DNA of 64,000 nucleotides from DAISVY01 sp036826635 (GCA_036826635.1 DAISVY010000004.1:124001-188000); one strand, 5' to 3'. Positions 8,831 through 17,015 are shown, numbered from the stretch's first letter. The notes: a model not told the origin generated them from the letters alone. Program-made: numbers and translations.

Positions 8831-9686
8831 CAACAATATGGAAACAACAGTCACCGGCGACAAGAAACGTGCCACTCTGATGCCGCAACCGATCTCCCCG
8901 GCACGACACCCGGAGAAACCGACAAAACCGGCCCGGATCAAAATGTCGGTACGCGATGTCGACTTTTTCTACGGCGAGAAACAAGCCCTCTACAAAGTAT
9001 CGATAGACATATCGGCCAATCGGGTAACGGCCCTGATCGGACCATCCGGCTGTGGCAAATCGACTTTTCTACGCACGCTTAACCGGATGAACGACACGAT
9101 TGCCGGTACGCGCATGACGGGGACGGTCGAACTGGACGGCGCCGATGTTTACAAGTCAATAGCGGACGTGTCAACTCTGCGCACCCGGGTGGGTATGGTC
9201 TTTCAGAAATCCAACCCTTTCCCCAAGTCAATCTTCGACAACGTGGCCTACGGCCTTCGGGTCAACGGCATAAGGAATAAGGACCTGATTGCCCACACGG
9301 TCGAGCAAACGCTTAAAAAGGCCTTCCTGTGGGAAGAGGTTAAAGACATAATGGACAACAGCGCTCTGGCTCTTTCCGGCGGTCAGCAGCAGCGCCTTTG
9401 CATTGCCCGGGCTCTTGCGGTGGAGCCGGAGGTTATCCTGATGGACGAACCGGCCTCGGCGCTTGACCCGATATCGACTACGAAGATAGAAGATCTCATC
9501 GACGAGCTTAAGAGAAATTACACGATTGTAATCGTTACTCATAATATGCAGCAGGCCGCGCGGGTTTCGGATACCACGGCTTTCTTTTTCGAAGGCGTGC
9601 TTATCGAACACGGCCCCACCAAACAATTATTCACCAAACCAGATAAGAAGAAAACCGAGGATTATATCACCGGTAGATTCGGATAA
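8823..9686 (+). CDS. pstB: Phosphate ABC transporter ATP-binding protein PstB
   Basis: The 287-residue ATPase energises phosphate uptake. After an N-terminal extension of about 40 residues it shows Walker A GPSGCGKS (about residue 77), the PstB-typical LRTLNRMND, the Q-loop in VGMVFQKSNPFPKS, signature LSGGQQQRLCIARAL, Walker B VILMDEPASALDP and the switch His in IVTHNM. The extension is longer than usual for PstB (about 250-260 residues). It overlaps the end of pstA by 8 bases and precedes phoU by 12 bp. Confidence 0.95.
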   Translation: MPDNNMETTVTGDKKRATLMPQPISPARHPEKPTKPARIKMSVRDVDFFYGEKQALYKVSIDISANRVTALIGPSGCGKSTFLRTLNRMNDTIAGTRMTGTVELDGADVYKSIADVSTLRTRVGMVFQKSNPFPKSIFDNVAYGLRVNGIRNKDLIAHTVEQTLKKAFLWEEVKDIMDNSALALSGGQQQRLCIARALAVEPEVILMDEPASALDPISTTKIEDLIDELKRNYTIVIVTHNMQQAARVSDTTAFFFEGVLIEHGPTKQLFTKPDKKKTEDYITGRFG

Positions 9687-9698
9687 GCGACTGGATTC

Positions 9699-10394
9699 AT
9701 GACCAAACATTTCCTGACCCAAACCGAGGTCCTCAAGAAGAAGATCCTTCACCTGACCGCAATGGTCGAGGACAACCTCCGAGACGCGGTTCAATCCGTG
9801 GTTACGCGCGACGCCGAACTGGCCTCGAAAGTCGTGGCGACCGATGAGAAGATAGACCTGTATGAGGTCGAGGTGGAAGAAGAATGTCTGAAAACACTGG
9901 CCCTGTATCAGCCGGTGGCGATTGATCTGCGCTTTATAGTGGCGGCTCTCAAGATCAACAATGATCTCGAACGAATCGGCGATCTGGCCACCAATATCGC
10001 CGAGCGGGCGCGCAACCTGATCCAGTATCCCCCGGCCCATGTCCCCTTTGACCTCGACACCATGTTGATGAGAACCATGTCTATGGTCAAAACCAGCGCG
10101 GACGCCCTGGTAGCCAGAGACGCCACTCTGGCCAGACAGGTTTGTCAGGACGACGAGAAGGTCGACCGCATCCACAGGGACGCTTTCGACAAAGTTCAGA
10201 AAGAAATCCGTTCCGATCCGAACCTGGTCGAATACTATGTCAGCCTGTTGAGTGTCTCACGCAATCTGGAGCGTATTGCCGACCACGCAACCAATATCGC
10301 CGAGGATGTTATCTATATGGTCGAGGGAGAAATCGTCCGGCACTCCGGCGGCGAAAACAACCTGAGCAACGGCACCGGAAACAAGAAGACCTGA
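9699..10394 (+). CDS. phoU: Phosphate transport regulator PhoU
   Basis: A 231-residue all-helical protein with two PhoU repeats, each containing the family metal-site signature: LRFIVAALKINNDLERIGDLATNIAERA in the first half and SVSRNLERIADHATNIAEDVIY in the second. PhoU links PstSCAB activity to PhoR and keeps the regulon off in high phosphate. It is the last gene of the block. The 141 bp beyond it, facing a convergent gene, contains no clear terminator. Confidence 0.95.
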   Translation: MTKHFLTQTEVLKKKILHLTAMVEDNLRDAVQSVVTRDAELASKVVATDEKIDLYEVEVEEECLKTLALYQPVAIDLRFIVAALKINNDLERIGDLATNIAERARNLIQYPPAHVPFDLDTMLMRTMSMVKTSADALVARDATLARQVCQDDEKVDRIHRDAFDKVQKEIRSDPNLVEYYVSLLSVSRNLERIADHATNIAEDVIYMVEGEIVRHSGGENNLSNGTGNKKT

Positions 10395-10535
10395 CCTGTC
10401 CGCACTGCTTCCCCTGGCCGCGTTACGATACCGGAGACCGGGGTGCGCTCGCGCGGTTAATTCGCTCTTGTATCAGCAGTAATCAACACCCAGAGACTGC
10501 ACATTTCCGTGTATGGTTCCGCCGATGCTTCCCGA

Positions 10536-11045
10536 TTAAGGGCAAGGCGGCAACGGGTTCAGGCTGATGAATAGATGATCGATGAGTACCGTCAGGTCGC
10601 CCATATCGACGCACTGCGGATGATTTTCAGGATCAGGTTGGCCGGACAGATCAACGTCCCCTTCCGCCACACAACATAACGGAGCCAGACTGATGAACAG
10701 GTGGTCGATCAGAATCGTAAGATCACCCATATCGACAATCCCCGGTATGCAATCCATGTTGCCGACTGTCTCCCCCTCACAACAGCCCGCACCTCCACTG
10801 AAATCCTGCCAAAATCCATGCCCGAGACCGTAGTTTAATGACGCGCCGGGGCCTACCGCAGTCTGACCAATGGTACCGTTCAGGTAATACCCCCCGTCAG
10901 TGCCTCTCGTCCCGCCGGACGATAACACTTGCCAGTTAATCTCCCCACTGTCCCTGACCGCCGGAGTGCCAACAGTACCGAGTGCGAGCGATAGCACTAT
11001 CACGCATATATATCTCACTGTTCGTCTCCTGCCCCGGGCTGTCAT
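10536..11045 (-). CDS. Small secreted protein with two dockerin-like repeats
   Basis: A 169-residue protein with a signal peptide (YICVIVLSLALGTVGTPA). A short Gly/Thr-rich domain follows (about 30-85), containing LNGTIGQTAVGPG and GLGHGFWQDF. Then come two copies of a dockerin type I-like repeat: DMGDLTILIDHLFISLAPLC and DMGDLTVLIDHLFISLNPLP. Each copy is preceded by an Asp/Gly/Asn stretch that could bind calcium. The chain ends PLPPCP, nearly the same as the C-terminus of the large protein at 50129-52978. Function is unknown; a cell-surface or secretion tail is an inference. It converges on phoU. Confidence 0.7.
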   Translation of the reverse strand: MTARGRRRTVRYICVIVLSLALGTVGTPAVRDSGEINWQVLSSGGTRGTDGGYYLNGTIGQTAVGPGASLNYGLGHGFWQDFSGGAGCCEGETVGNMDCIPGIVDMGDLTILIDHLFISLAPLCCVAEGDVDLSGQPDPENHPQCVDMGDLTVLIDHLFISLNPLPPCP

Positions 11046-11103
11046 TTCAATTCGAATTTATCGAGCTGTAATTGATATCTATGATTGTACAGATATGCCG
11101 ATC

Positions 11104-12129
11104 TTATTGCTCTTTGATGCCGGCGTTATCAATTTGCTGTTGTATAACCTCAATTTTAGCCTTCATCGCGGCCAATTCTCGTTCAAGTCGTGCAACATCC
11201 AGCGTTTCCGGTTTTGCCTGCCCGGCGTCGACCGCTACTTCTGTCAAACCTTCCAGCCGACCGGGACCATCACCATCAGATAACTTAACCGGGGGAGGCA
11301 CAGGATCCACGGCTCCATAAGCGGTTGGAAAATAAACCAGATTAAATTGCATATCGGCTACAGATACCGAACCCGAGTATCCATAAGCTAAATAGTAATA
11401 CGTGTAAGTACCGGAAGTCGGAACTTCGAACATACTGGTCATACCGAAGGGAATAGAGTATACCCCGGACGGGGCGGCACTATCGATACAGTAATCAAGA
11501 TCCTGATTCCCCGGCAGGTAAGTTGGATTATCAGAAATGCCAACAACAGCATATGAATCGGTACCCATGGAATGTTGCGGCAAAGTTGCGATCCGGCCAT
11601 GAGCTATGGCCATGACGTACCCTTCAGCAGGACAAGTAACGGTCAGACTACAGAGGGTCGTATAAGCCGAATCGGCCAGGTACACATAATAAGCACCACT
11701 GTACGCCGCCACACCGGGTTCATTGAGGATATTCTCCGATTGAACACTCCCGACCATGAAAGCATACGGTACCGTGTTAAGTTGCGTACGTGGAGTTATT
11801 TCCGGGTCGGCATCAACCGTAATTCCCAGCCAGCACTCGGCATGGTTGAAGACATCGGCCGTCAGCGGCGATCCGTTGGAACCAAGCTGTACCGTAAACA
11901 GTCCATTGATCGTGGTTATAGTATGTAATTCTTCCCATCGAACCATGTCGGTTTCGTCATATATTTTGAACGACACGTTGTGGGAACTGTCTGACACCGG
12001 ATTGTTATTGTTGTCAGTCAGAAGTCCCTGGTAGTTCATCGTGCCAGGGACCTCGGCTCTGACGGGTACCATAACAAAAACGAGTAACAGAGTTATTAAC
12101 GATAGCGTAGCGCTTTTAAGCGAAACCAC
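11104..12129 (-). CDS. Secreted protein with an N-terminal MNYQGLL-type domain and C-terminal coiled coil
   Basis: The 341-residue product has a signal peptide (about 1-25, ending VPVRAEV). The domain that follows starts MNYQGLLTDNNNNPVSDS and continues with VSFKIYDE and GLFTVQLGS; such domains are common in secreted FCB-group proteins. A variable beta-rich middle (about 125-275) comes next, and the C-terminus ends in a predicted coiled coil rich in Glu/Lys/Gln (LERELAAMKAKIEVIQQQ). The start codon is GTG with AAGG close by. It may act as a trimeric surface fibre, but nothing in the sequence proves this. A near-consensus promoter lies upstream. Confidence 0.72.
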   Translation of the reverse strand: MVSLKSATLSLITLLLVFVMVPVRAEVPGTMNYQGLLTDNNNNPVSDSSHNVSFKIYDETDMVRWEELHTITTINGLFTVQLGSNGSPLTADVFNHAECWLGITVDADPEITPRTQLNTVPYAFMVGSVQSENILNEPGVAAYSGAYYVYLADSAYTTLCSLTVTCPAEGYVMAIAHGRIATLPQHSMGTDSYAVVGISDNPTYLPGNQDLDYCIDSAAPSGVYSIPFGMTSMFEVPTSGTYTYYYLAYGYSGSVSVADMQFNLVYFPTAYGAVDPVPPPVKLSDGDGPGRLEGLTEVAVDAGQAKPETLDVARLERELAAMKAKIEVIQQQIDNAGIKEQ

Positions 12130-12173
12130 CTTATACCCCGATTGCTTTATTACTTAACCATTCGCCATACATT

Positions 12174-12203
12174 ATTATAATCTATAATCTTTGATATCGT
12201 CAA
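12174..12203 (-). promoter_or_regulatory. Sigma-70-type promoter of the MNYQGLL-domain gene
   Basis: TTGACG (12203-12198) and TATAAT (12179-12174) on the minus strand are 18 nt apart. Transcription should start near 12167, about 38 nt before the GTG at 12129. Confidence 0.7.
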
Positions 12204-12266
12204 AAAATCAGGTTTTGTCGACCGTCCCCGCGACCACAGTAAGTTTCCCTTTCAACGGCCGCATAA

Positions 12267-12329
12267 TCAGCTCCGGGGCGGCTTCCTCTCCGGGTTGTTA
12301 TAACGGGTAGAAATCTGGTCTACTTTCAT
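12267..12329 (-). CDS. Possible 20-codon ORF with strong Shine-Dalgarno
   Basis: A perfect AAGGAGG (12347-12341) is followed after 6 nt by ATG CCA TGA, whose stop overlaps the ATG at 12329 of a 20-residue ORF (begins MKVDQISTRYNN, ends PPRS). A different frame continues with about 25 more residues (EAAPELIMRPLKGK...), so this could also be a frameshifted remnant of a roughly 40-residue gene. It sits between tRNA-Ser and the next gene. Function is unknown. Confidence 0.3.
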   Translation of the reverse strand: MKVDQISTRYNNPERKPPRS

Positions 12330-12427
12330 GGCATACAATACCTCCTTCAAGGTGATTATATGTCAAGGTGTAAACCATCTGCACGGAATGAACTGTAAAG
12401 GATGTGCCCGGAATATACCCAAAAAAG

Positions 12428-12517
12428 CGGAGAGGCAGGGATTCGAACCCTGGATAGAGGTGTTACCCCTATAACGGATTAGCAATCCGCCGCCTTCAGC
12501 CTCTCGGCCACCTCTCC
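12428..12517 (-). tRNA. tRNA-Ser (anticodon GCU)
   Basis: The 90-nt cloverleaf pairs acceptor GGAGAGG (12517-12511) with CCTCTCC (12435-12429) and has discriminator G at 12428. The anticodon loop TTGCTAA is closed by GCGGA/TCCGT. There is a long variable arm typical of class II tRNAs (TATAGGGGTAACACCTCTA), and the T arm contains GGTTCGAATCC. GCU decodes AGC and AGU. No CCA is encoded. The gene is followed at once by a run of six T residues that may end transcription. Confidence 0.96.
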
Positions 12518-12535
12518 GAATCGAATGCAGGCCTC

Positions 12536-12563
12536 AATATAGTCCGTTGGTTCTGCAGGGCAA
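12536..12563 (-). promoter_or_regulatory. Likely promoter of tRNA-Ser
   Basis: TTGCCC (12563-12558) and TATATT (12541-12536) are spaced by 16 nt. The predicted start is about 11 nt before the tRNA 5' end. The match is moderate. Confidence 0.45.
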
Positions 12564-12572
12564 GAGTTTTTC

Positions 12573-12602
12573 GAAAAGCCGCCGCAAGGGCATGCGGGGC
12601 TT
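12573..12602 (-). terminator. Possible weak terminator after the fapA-like gene
   Basis: An imperfect hairpin (AAGCC/GGCTT plus CGCA/TGCG with small bulges, 12576-12602) lies about 50 nt beyond the stop at 12652, with a short TTTT on its minus-strand 3' side. It would mark the end of the flagellar supercluster transcript. Confidence 0.35.
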
Positions 12603-12651
12603 AAACTTGGCCGGCCAGGCAAAGCTCGCTGCCGGCTATGGTCGGGGATGA

Positions 12652-14058
12652 TCAATCGGGCTTGAATTTCGAGGCATGCACCTTACCCGCCTCCAGAGTC
12701 AGTTCGGTGTGCCTCATCTCATCAACAATGTCAAGATAGATAATCCCGAAGGAAGCTTTGACCCCGGGATAGATGGTATTATCACCAACGATACTGGCGC
12801 CCTTCATCTTGAGCATGACTTTTTCCAGTTCGGCCTTTTCTTCATTGAGCTTCCCGAGACTTTCCGGCAGTTGCTCCCGGAAGGCCTCCAGCTTGGCCAT
12901 GGCGGCTTTTTTGTCGGGCGAGAGTTCACCGTCCATCTGTGCCCGGTACAAACCGTACAGGCCTTCTTTCACTCTCTCGCCATCCTCTTCCAATCGTCCC
13001 AGTTCTTTTACAACCTCGACATAGCGCGTCATTGTCTTGTGATCATAACCAGCCATCAACTGCGTGCGAGTACCGGCATCCGCGCCCAGAATAGCGGCCC
13101 GTATCCCCTTGCCTGCCCGGATTTGACCGCCCACTATCTTGCCTCGGCGACCTTTCACCCATACCCGGCCGCCCGCCGTAACCGTGCAGTTGATCATCTC
13201 CGCCCCGATTTCGACATTGGAACCGGCAAGCAAACGCTGTCCCTCGGCGTACTTGACCGTGATATCACCGGCGGCCCGCATCTTACCGGTACCTTCACCG
13301 AAGAATCCACCCTTGACATAGATGTTACCATCAACTGAGATGTCACTATCCTCGACATTCCCGTCGACTTCCAGATCGCCATCGATCTTAAGAGTAAAGC
13401 CGGCTCTTACATGTCCCCGAACGTGCACCGAACCGCGGCAATCGATATTACCCACCGAATGGTCGACATCTCCGGATATCACGATGACATCGCTGACCGA
13501 AACCTTGTTGTTCTTGAACTGGATAACACCGCTGGCCGCGGCGATAAGCTGGGTTTCGTCATCGCTGATTCGGGTATTGGTCCCGTAATTGAACTGAAGG
13601 TCGCGCCCCGGCAAACTGGCGATTTCCTTGCCATGCACCGACATGCCCGGTTTACCGGGCGTTGCGGGTATCTTGGTCACCAACAACGCATCCTTCTCGG
13701 TATTCTGAATGAAATTTATGTCCCGGTAATCAATATGCCCATACTCATCTTCTTTTGGTTTCAGGTTAGCATGGGTTGCAAAGTGGTATTCGAAACGGGC
13801 ATTATCGCCCCGCTGAGGTTTCGTACCGGAAGCAACATAAATCGGGGTGTTGTATCGTCTTTCCTGAATGGCTTTTTCGATAGCGGCGTGATCGATACCG
13901 AAAACCACCCCGGCTCTTTGCAACTCGTCCATCACCTCTTCGACAGCGAGAGAAGATTCTCTATCGACGGGCCCCCGAAGCAGCATGGATGCCGTCATGG
14001 AATCCTTACTAACGGTGATTTTGACTCTGGTCCGCTGACCGGATGTGGCCTGATCCAC
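12652..14058 (-). CDS. FapA family (DUF342) polymer-forming-type protein
   Basis: A 468-residue protein of the FapA/DUF342 family. Residues about 50-190 form an N-terminal region. A central right-handed beta-helix follows, built of repeats such as GDVDHSVGNIDCRGSVHVRG, DGDLEVDGNVEDSDISVDG and GDITVKYAEG. The C-terminal third is a coiled coil (about 355-430, VKELGRLEEDGERVKE). GTG 14058 is chosen because AAAGGGG stands 5 nt before it and the upstream receiver gene stops 11 bp away; a longer frame exists but overlaps that gene. Family members are often found near flagellar or chemotaxis genes, but their biochemical role is not settled. It is the last gene of the supercluster. Confidence 0.8.
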   Translation of the reverse strand: MDQATSGQRTRVKITVSKDSMTASMLLRGPVDRESSLAVEEVMDELQRAGVVFGIDHAAIEKAIQERRYNTPIYVASGTKPQRGDNARFEYHFATHANLKPKEDEYGHIDYRDINFIQNTEKDALLVTKIPATPGKPGMSVHGKEIASLPGRDLQFNYGTNTRISDDETQLIAAASGVIQFKNNKVSVSDVIVISGDVDHSVGNIDCRGSVHVRGHVRAGFTLKIDGDLEVDGNVEDSDISVDGNIYVKGGFFGEGTGKMRAAGDITVKYAEGQRLLAGSNVEIGAEMINCTVTAGGRVWVKGRRGKIVGGQIRAGKGIRAAILGADAGTRTQLMAGYDHKTMTRYVEVVKELGRLEEDGERVKEGLYGLYRAQMDGELSPDKKAAMAKLEAFREQLPESLGKLNEEKAELEKVMLKMKGASIVGDNTIYPGVKASFGIIYLDIVDEMRHTELTLEAGKVHASKFKPD

Positions 14059-14068
14059 TGTTACCCCT

Positions 14069-14476
14069 TTATTCCACTTCCCGGGGAACCCTGTCACGTG
14101 CCGACAGTATTCGCCAATACGCCCGTTCCACGACCAGTGCGATTTCAAAGCTCTTGAAAGGCTTGGTAATGTACTCGTCCGCGCCGAGGAGCAAAGCGTC
14201 TTTCACCGTATAGGTATCACCATGGGCCGTCATCATTATTACCCCGACATGCGGATAGTTCTGCTTTACCACCTTGAGCAGTTCAAAACCGTCGAGCCCG
14301 GGCATTTTGAAATCGGCAATGACGATATCAATAGACTCGTTATCCAGCATTGCCAGAGCGGCGTCGCCGTCTTCAGCCGTGAATACATTATATCCTTCAC
14401 GAGCGAGAATCTTGACGAGCATCTCCCGCATCGCGATCTCGTCATCGACGGCCAGAATCGATATCGAACTTTTCAT
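14069..14476 (-). CDS. Single-domain response regulator (receiver)
   Basis: A 135-residue receiver with no output domain. The acidic pair lies in LAVDDEIAMREML, the phosphoacceptor Asp in IVIADFKMPGLDGFEL, Thr in IMMTAHG and Lys in YITKPFKSFE. The start at 14476 has AGGGGA 8 nt upstream. A second single-domain receiver lies 80 bp upstream and a HisKA-only protein two genes further. It may be a CheY-like diffusible signal or a phosphorelay intermediate; the partner kinase cannot be named. Confidence 0.85.
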   Translation of the reverse strand: MKSSISILAVDDEIAMREMLVKILAREGYNVFTAEDGDAALAMLDNESIDIVIADFKMPGLDGFELLKVVKQNYPHVGVIMMTAHGDTYTVKDALLLGADEYITKPFKSFEIALVVERAYWRILSARDRVPREVE

Positions 14477-14556
14477 CCCTTTGGTCCCCTGCCCTTTTTT
14501 TCTTCGCTTCTCCGCGGTCCCCCCTTCTCTGCATCCGGGTCTCCGCGGAAAAGCTT

Positions 14557-14973
14557 CTATCTGACCAGCGCCGAGGTCAGTTCCGAAATGAAATCTTCCA
14601 GCCGGATTGGCTTGTACATTACCTTGCACGCGCCCAGCACCCCCGCCTGATTGACCAGTTTGTCGGTGGCGTTACCCGTGATGACGACGACCGGGACCTT
14701 CGGCGAAGACTTTTTTATTGCCGAAAGAGCCTCCAAACCGGACATCTCCGGCATTATCAGATCCATGGTTATCAAGTCGTACGTGTTACTGCCGGCCATC
14801 TGGACGGCTTCGGCACCATTGGCGGCCATATCGACGTTGAAAGCGTCGGTAAGCTTACAAAAATCCTTGAAAACCTCCCTTACCCACTGTTCATCGTCAA
14901 CAATGAGTATTCTGAAAGGTTCGCCACGCTCCCTGGCTTTTTGAGTAACTGTTTCGAGATTCATTTGTGTCAT
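14557..14973 (-). CDS. Single-domain response regulator (CheY-like)
   Basis: A 138-residue receiver. After about 18 N-terminal residues it shows ILIVDDEQWVREVF, phosphoacceptor Asp in LITMDLIMPEMSGLEA, Thr in VVITGNA and Lys in KVMYKPIRLEDF. ATG 14973 is chosen for its GAGAGG Shine-Dalgarno. The tail after the lysine is short, as in CheY. It differs clearly from the neighbouring receiver, so the two are not a recent duplication. Confidence 0.85.
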   Translation of the reverse strand: MTQMNLETVTQKARERGEPFRILIVDDEQWVREVFKDFCKLTDAFNVDMAANGAEAVQMAGSNTYDLITMDLIMPEMSGLEALSAIKKSSPKVPVVVITGNATDKLVNQAGVLGACKVMYKPIRLEDFISELTSALVR

Positions 14974-15104
14974 ATTGTGCCTCTCTGGTCCCGCTTTTTC
15001 CATAAATCATCAGCAAGATCGAGAAGATGCGATACCCCGTATATCAAAGTTATCGACCACCTTAAGGGGTTTCTCCAGCCCCGGGGCGGCTCCTCGCGAT
15101 CCTG

Positions 15105-15123
15105 CCGGCAACAGAGTTGCCGG
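15105..15123 (-). promoter_or_regulatory. Perfect 8-bp hairpin in a 166-bp intra-operon gap
   Basis: CCGGCAAC and GTTGCCGG (arms 15123-15116 and 15112-15105) flank a 3-nt loop, just after the stop of the 123-residue gene. No T tract follows, so a simple terminator is unlikely. It could be an mRNA-stability or processing element between 15140-15511 and the receiver gene. The rest of the gap shows only GC-rich sequence. Confidence 0.4.
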
Positions 15124-15139
15124 GTTGGGCAAGTTAATG

Positions 15140-15511
15140 TCATATTACTATATCTCTTAAACCGGCCAGTTCCGCCATTATCCTGTTGCACTGCTGAACA
15201 ATGGACTCGAGCCTGGCTTCGATATGATCCTTGACCGGCTGGCCGGTGGGCAATTCATATATCATTTTCTCCTGATCTTTGGCCGCATTCAGTATTACAG
15301 TCAGTTCCTGAACAACTTTAACCGCACCGTTAACCAGACGGACGAATTCCGGTTCCAGACGATTGAGACGTTCGGCGTTTCCCCGAGCTTTTGCCTTAGC
15401 CAAATACAGAGCAAGATTGAGAGCCAGATCTTTGGTCTCCTCCGACAGAGCGTCGACCGTTTCGACAAGCTCCAAATTCTTGTTCCTTTTCATGTCATTC
15501 ATTTCCGCCAC
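15140..15511 (-). CDS. Hypothetical helical protein (123 aa)
   Basis: I do not recognise this family. The product is predicted almost fully alpha-helical, without signal peptide or membrane segment, and rich in Leu, Ala, Glu and Lys (for example EETKDLALNLALYLAKAKA). It starts with GTG preceded by GAGGTG. It lies between the HisKA-only protein and the receiver genes, all on the same strand. The helical make-up would fit a four-helix phosphotransfer or scaffold protein. However, I see no HPt-type His motif (there is only one His, in PVKDHIEAR). Confidence 0.65.
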   Translation of the reverse strand: MAEMNDMKRNKNLELVETVDALSEETKDLALNLALYLAKAKARGNAERLNRLEPEFVRLVNGAVKVVQELTVILNAAKDQEKMIYELPTGQPVKDHIEARLESIVQQCNRIMAELAGLRDIVI

Positions 15512-15538
15512 AGGTACACCTCAAGCGTGCTTTTGTCA

Positions 15539-16405
15539 TCACGGCACCGATTCATACTGACAGACCTCTCTGTCACCCGGTGAGTCTTCGGCCACGATTG
15601 ACTCAATTCCCAACAGGCTGCGATTAATCTCACTAATCCTCATCGCCGATCTCTCGATTCGTCTGAGGCGATCGGCCGTTTCCTTGTCGATCCCATCCAT
15701 TTTCATTAACAGGTACTGAACATGACCAACGATCACCGACAGAGGGTTGTTGATCTCGTGGTTGATGGATGCCGCCAACTCGACAACCGCCGACAGTTTC
15801 TCGTGAGCGATAATTCGTTTCTGAGCGGCTTTGAGCCTGGCATGAGCCTGCTCAAGGGCCTTGTTTTTGGCTTCAATCTGGGCCATGTAGTTGAGTCGTT
15901 CGAGCGATACGGCCACCTGGTCGGCTATGACATGCATCAGTTTGATGTGCTTTTTTCGTATCATACCGACGGCAAATGCGCCCGAGGCCAAAACACCTAT
16001 GGCTTCTTCACCAACGAGCAGCGGTACTACCATCAGGGTATCGAAAGGACAATCGGGTCCGAAATCGCGCTGGCTTTCCTCGCCGGTATACAGCAGCGCC
16101 TTCGTATCCCGGGAGGCCCAGTGTTTCAACGGCTGATCGGAGGCTTCGGCAAGAAACGAAGGCAACGGGACCGTTTCGGCCAGACAGGCCAGCACCTTAA
16201 GCCCGCGACCATCGTCCCGGCGCACGTAAATCGTGGCGGCATCGAACGGGACCATCGTCTGTATCAGTTGCAACACGTCCACAAAAGAAGAACCGTCCGG
16301 TCTGGGGCGGCGACACAGAGATGATATCTCGGCAATCAGATTGATTTTCTCCCAGAACCGAGTCGGCGGTCCTTCGTCTGTTTGTGTGCTGTTCTGCCAA
16401 ATCAC
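15539..16405 (-). CDS. GAF-HisKA protein lacking a histidine kinase ATPase domain
   Basis: A 288-residue cytoplasmic protein. A GAF domain (about 30-180) contains FDTLMVVPLLVGEEAIGVL, and a coiled coil (about 180-215) follows. A HisKA-type dimerisation helix carries the phosphoacceptor box SINHEINNPLSVIVGHVQYL (His near residue 235). The chain then ends within about 55 residues. No N, G1 or G2 ATP-binding box is present in it or in the next gene, so it cannot autophosphorylate as a standard kinase. It could be phosphorylated by another kinase or act as a decoy dimerisation partner. It starts with GTG behind GGGGG. Two single-domain receivers lie downstream in the same operon. Confidence 0.78.
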   Translation of the reverse strand: MIWQNSTQTDEGPPTRFWEKINLIAEISSLCRRPRPDGSSFVDVLQLIQTMVPFDAATIYVRRDDGRGLKVLACLAETVPLPSFLAEASDQPLKHWASRDTKALLYTGEESQRDFGPDCPFDTLMVVPLLVGEEAIGVLASGAFAVGMIRKKHIKLMHVIADQVAVSLERLNYMAQIEAKNKALEQAHARLKAAQKRIIAHEKLSAVVELAASINHEINNPLSVIVGHVQYLLMKMDGIDKETADRLRRIERSAMRISEINRSLLGIESIVAEDSPGDREVCQYESVP

Positions 16406-16406
16406 A

Positions 16407-17015
16407 CTATCGTCCCCCGGTTAATTTGGTAATTCTTGTCACCAAGTGATCGGCCAGTTTATCTTCGAGACGTTCGAAGAACACGCTTTTGTCGGAGGCC
16501 GTAATATGAAGCCCCGGATCGTTCCGGTTTTCGTCGCACGGTCCCTGGAACTGCCTTGGTCCGCCGAGTTCGGTGACAAACGGCTCGGCCGCCAACAAAC
16601 GATTCTTCTGCAAATCCAGAAGTCTCATCTCCCCCCTGATAACCCCGACCGTTTCATACTTGTGTACGAACAAAGGAATACTGAACGACTTGCGTCTCTC
16701 CAATCGTTCGTCGTTGATCGCCACGAGCAACAAATACCGACCGCCCATCTCGCGTCCCCAATCGACCAGGCTGTCCAGATTGTAATGATCTTCCGGAAAA
16801 GCCGGCTGGTCCGACATGGCCGATGTCGAATGAACCCGCAGATCGGGATTGCGACTCAGAGCGGTGTTTATTTTGTTCTCCAGCATACACTGGCCCCAGG
16901 CGAGGGGGGGTGATTCGATCTGAAGCAACAACTTACGAGCCGCGCCCTGAGCCGGCACCGCAAAGGCAACAAGCGGAATCAGCAACCATAAACCATATTT
17001 GCGCAGCATCAGCAT
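16407..17015 (-). CDS. Secreted hypothetical protein in the flagellar supercluster
   Basis: A 202-residue product with a clear signal peptide (LRKYGLWLLIPLVAFAVPAQG). The mature part has a mixed alpha/beta pattern with GGRYLLLVAINDERLE and GEMRLLDLQKNRLL, loosely like the LPP20/FlgT- or CsgG-type fold of flagellar accessory proteins, but no signature proves it. The ATG overlaps the stop of the upstream PilZ gene. The placement suggests a periplasmic motility accessory role, which is inference. Confidence 0.6.
   Translation of the reverse strand: MLMLRKYGLWLLIPLVAFAVPAQGAARKLLLQIESPPLAWGQCMLENKINTALSRNPDLRVHSTSAMSDQPAFPEDHYNLDSLVDWGREMGGRYLLLVAINDERLERRKSFSIPLFVHKYETVGVIRGEMRLLDLQKNRLLAAEPFVTELGGPRQFQGPCDENRNDPGLHITASDKSVFFERLEDKLADHLVTRITKLTGGR

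Noticed and set aside
12350..12366. TTGACATATAAT on the minus strand near the 20-codon ORF
   Set aside because: The -35-like and -10-like hexamers touch each other, so they cannot act together; no other -35 stands at 16-18 nt.
14059..14148. Longer N-terminus for the FapA-like protein
   Set aside because: It would overlap the upstream receiver gene; GTG 14058 has a good Shine-Dalgarno and fits the family start.
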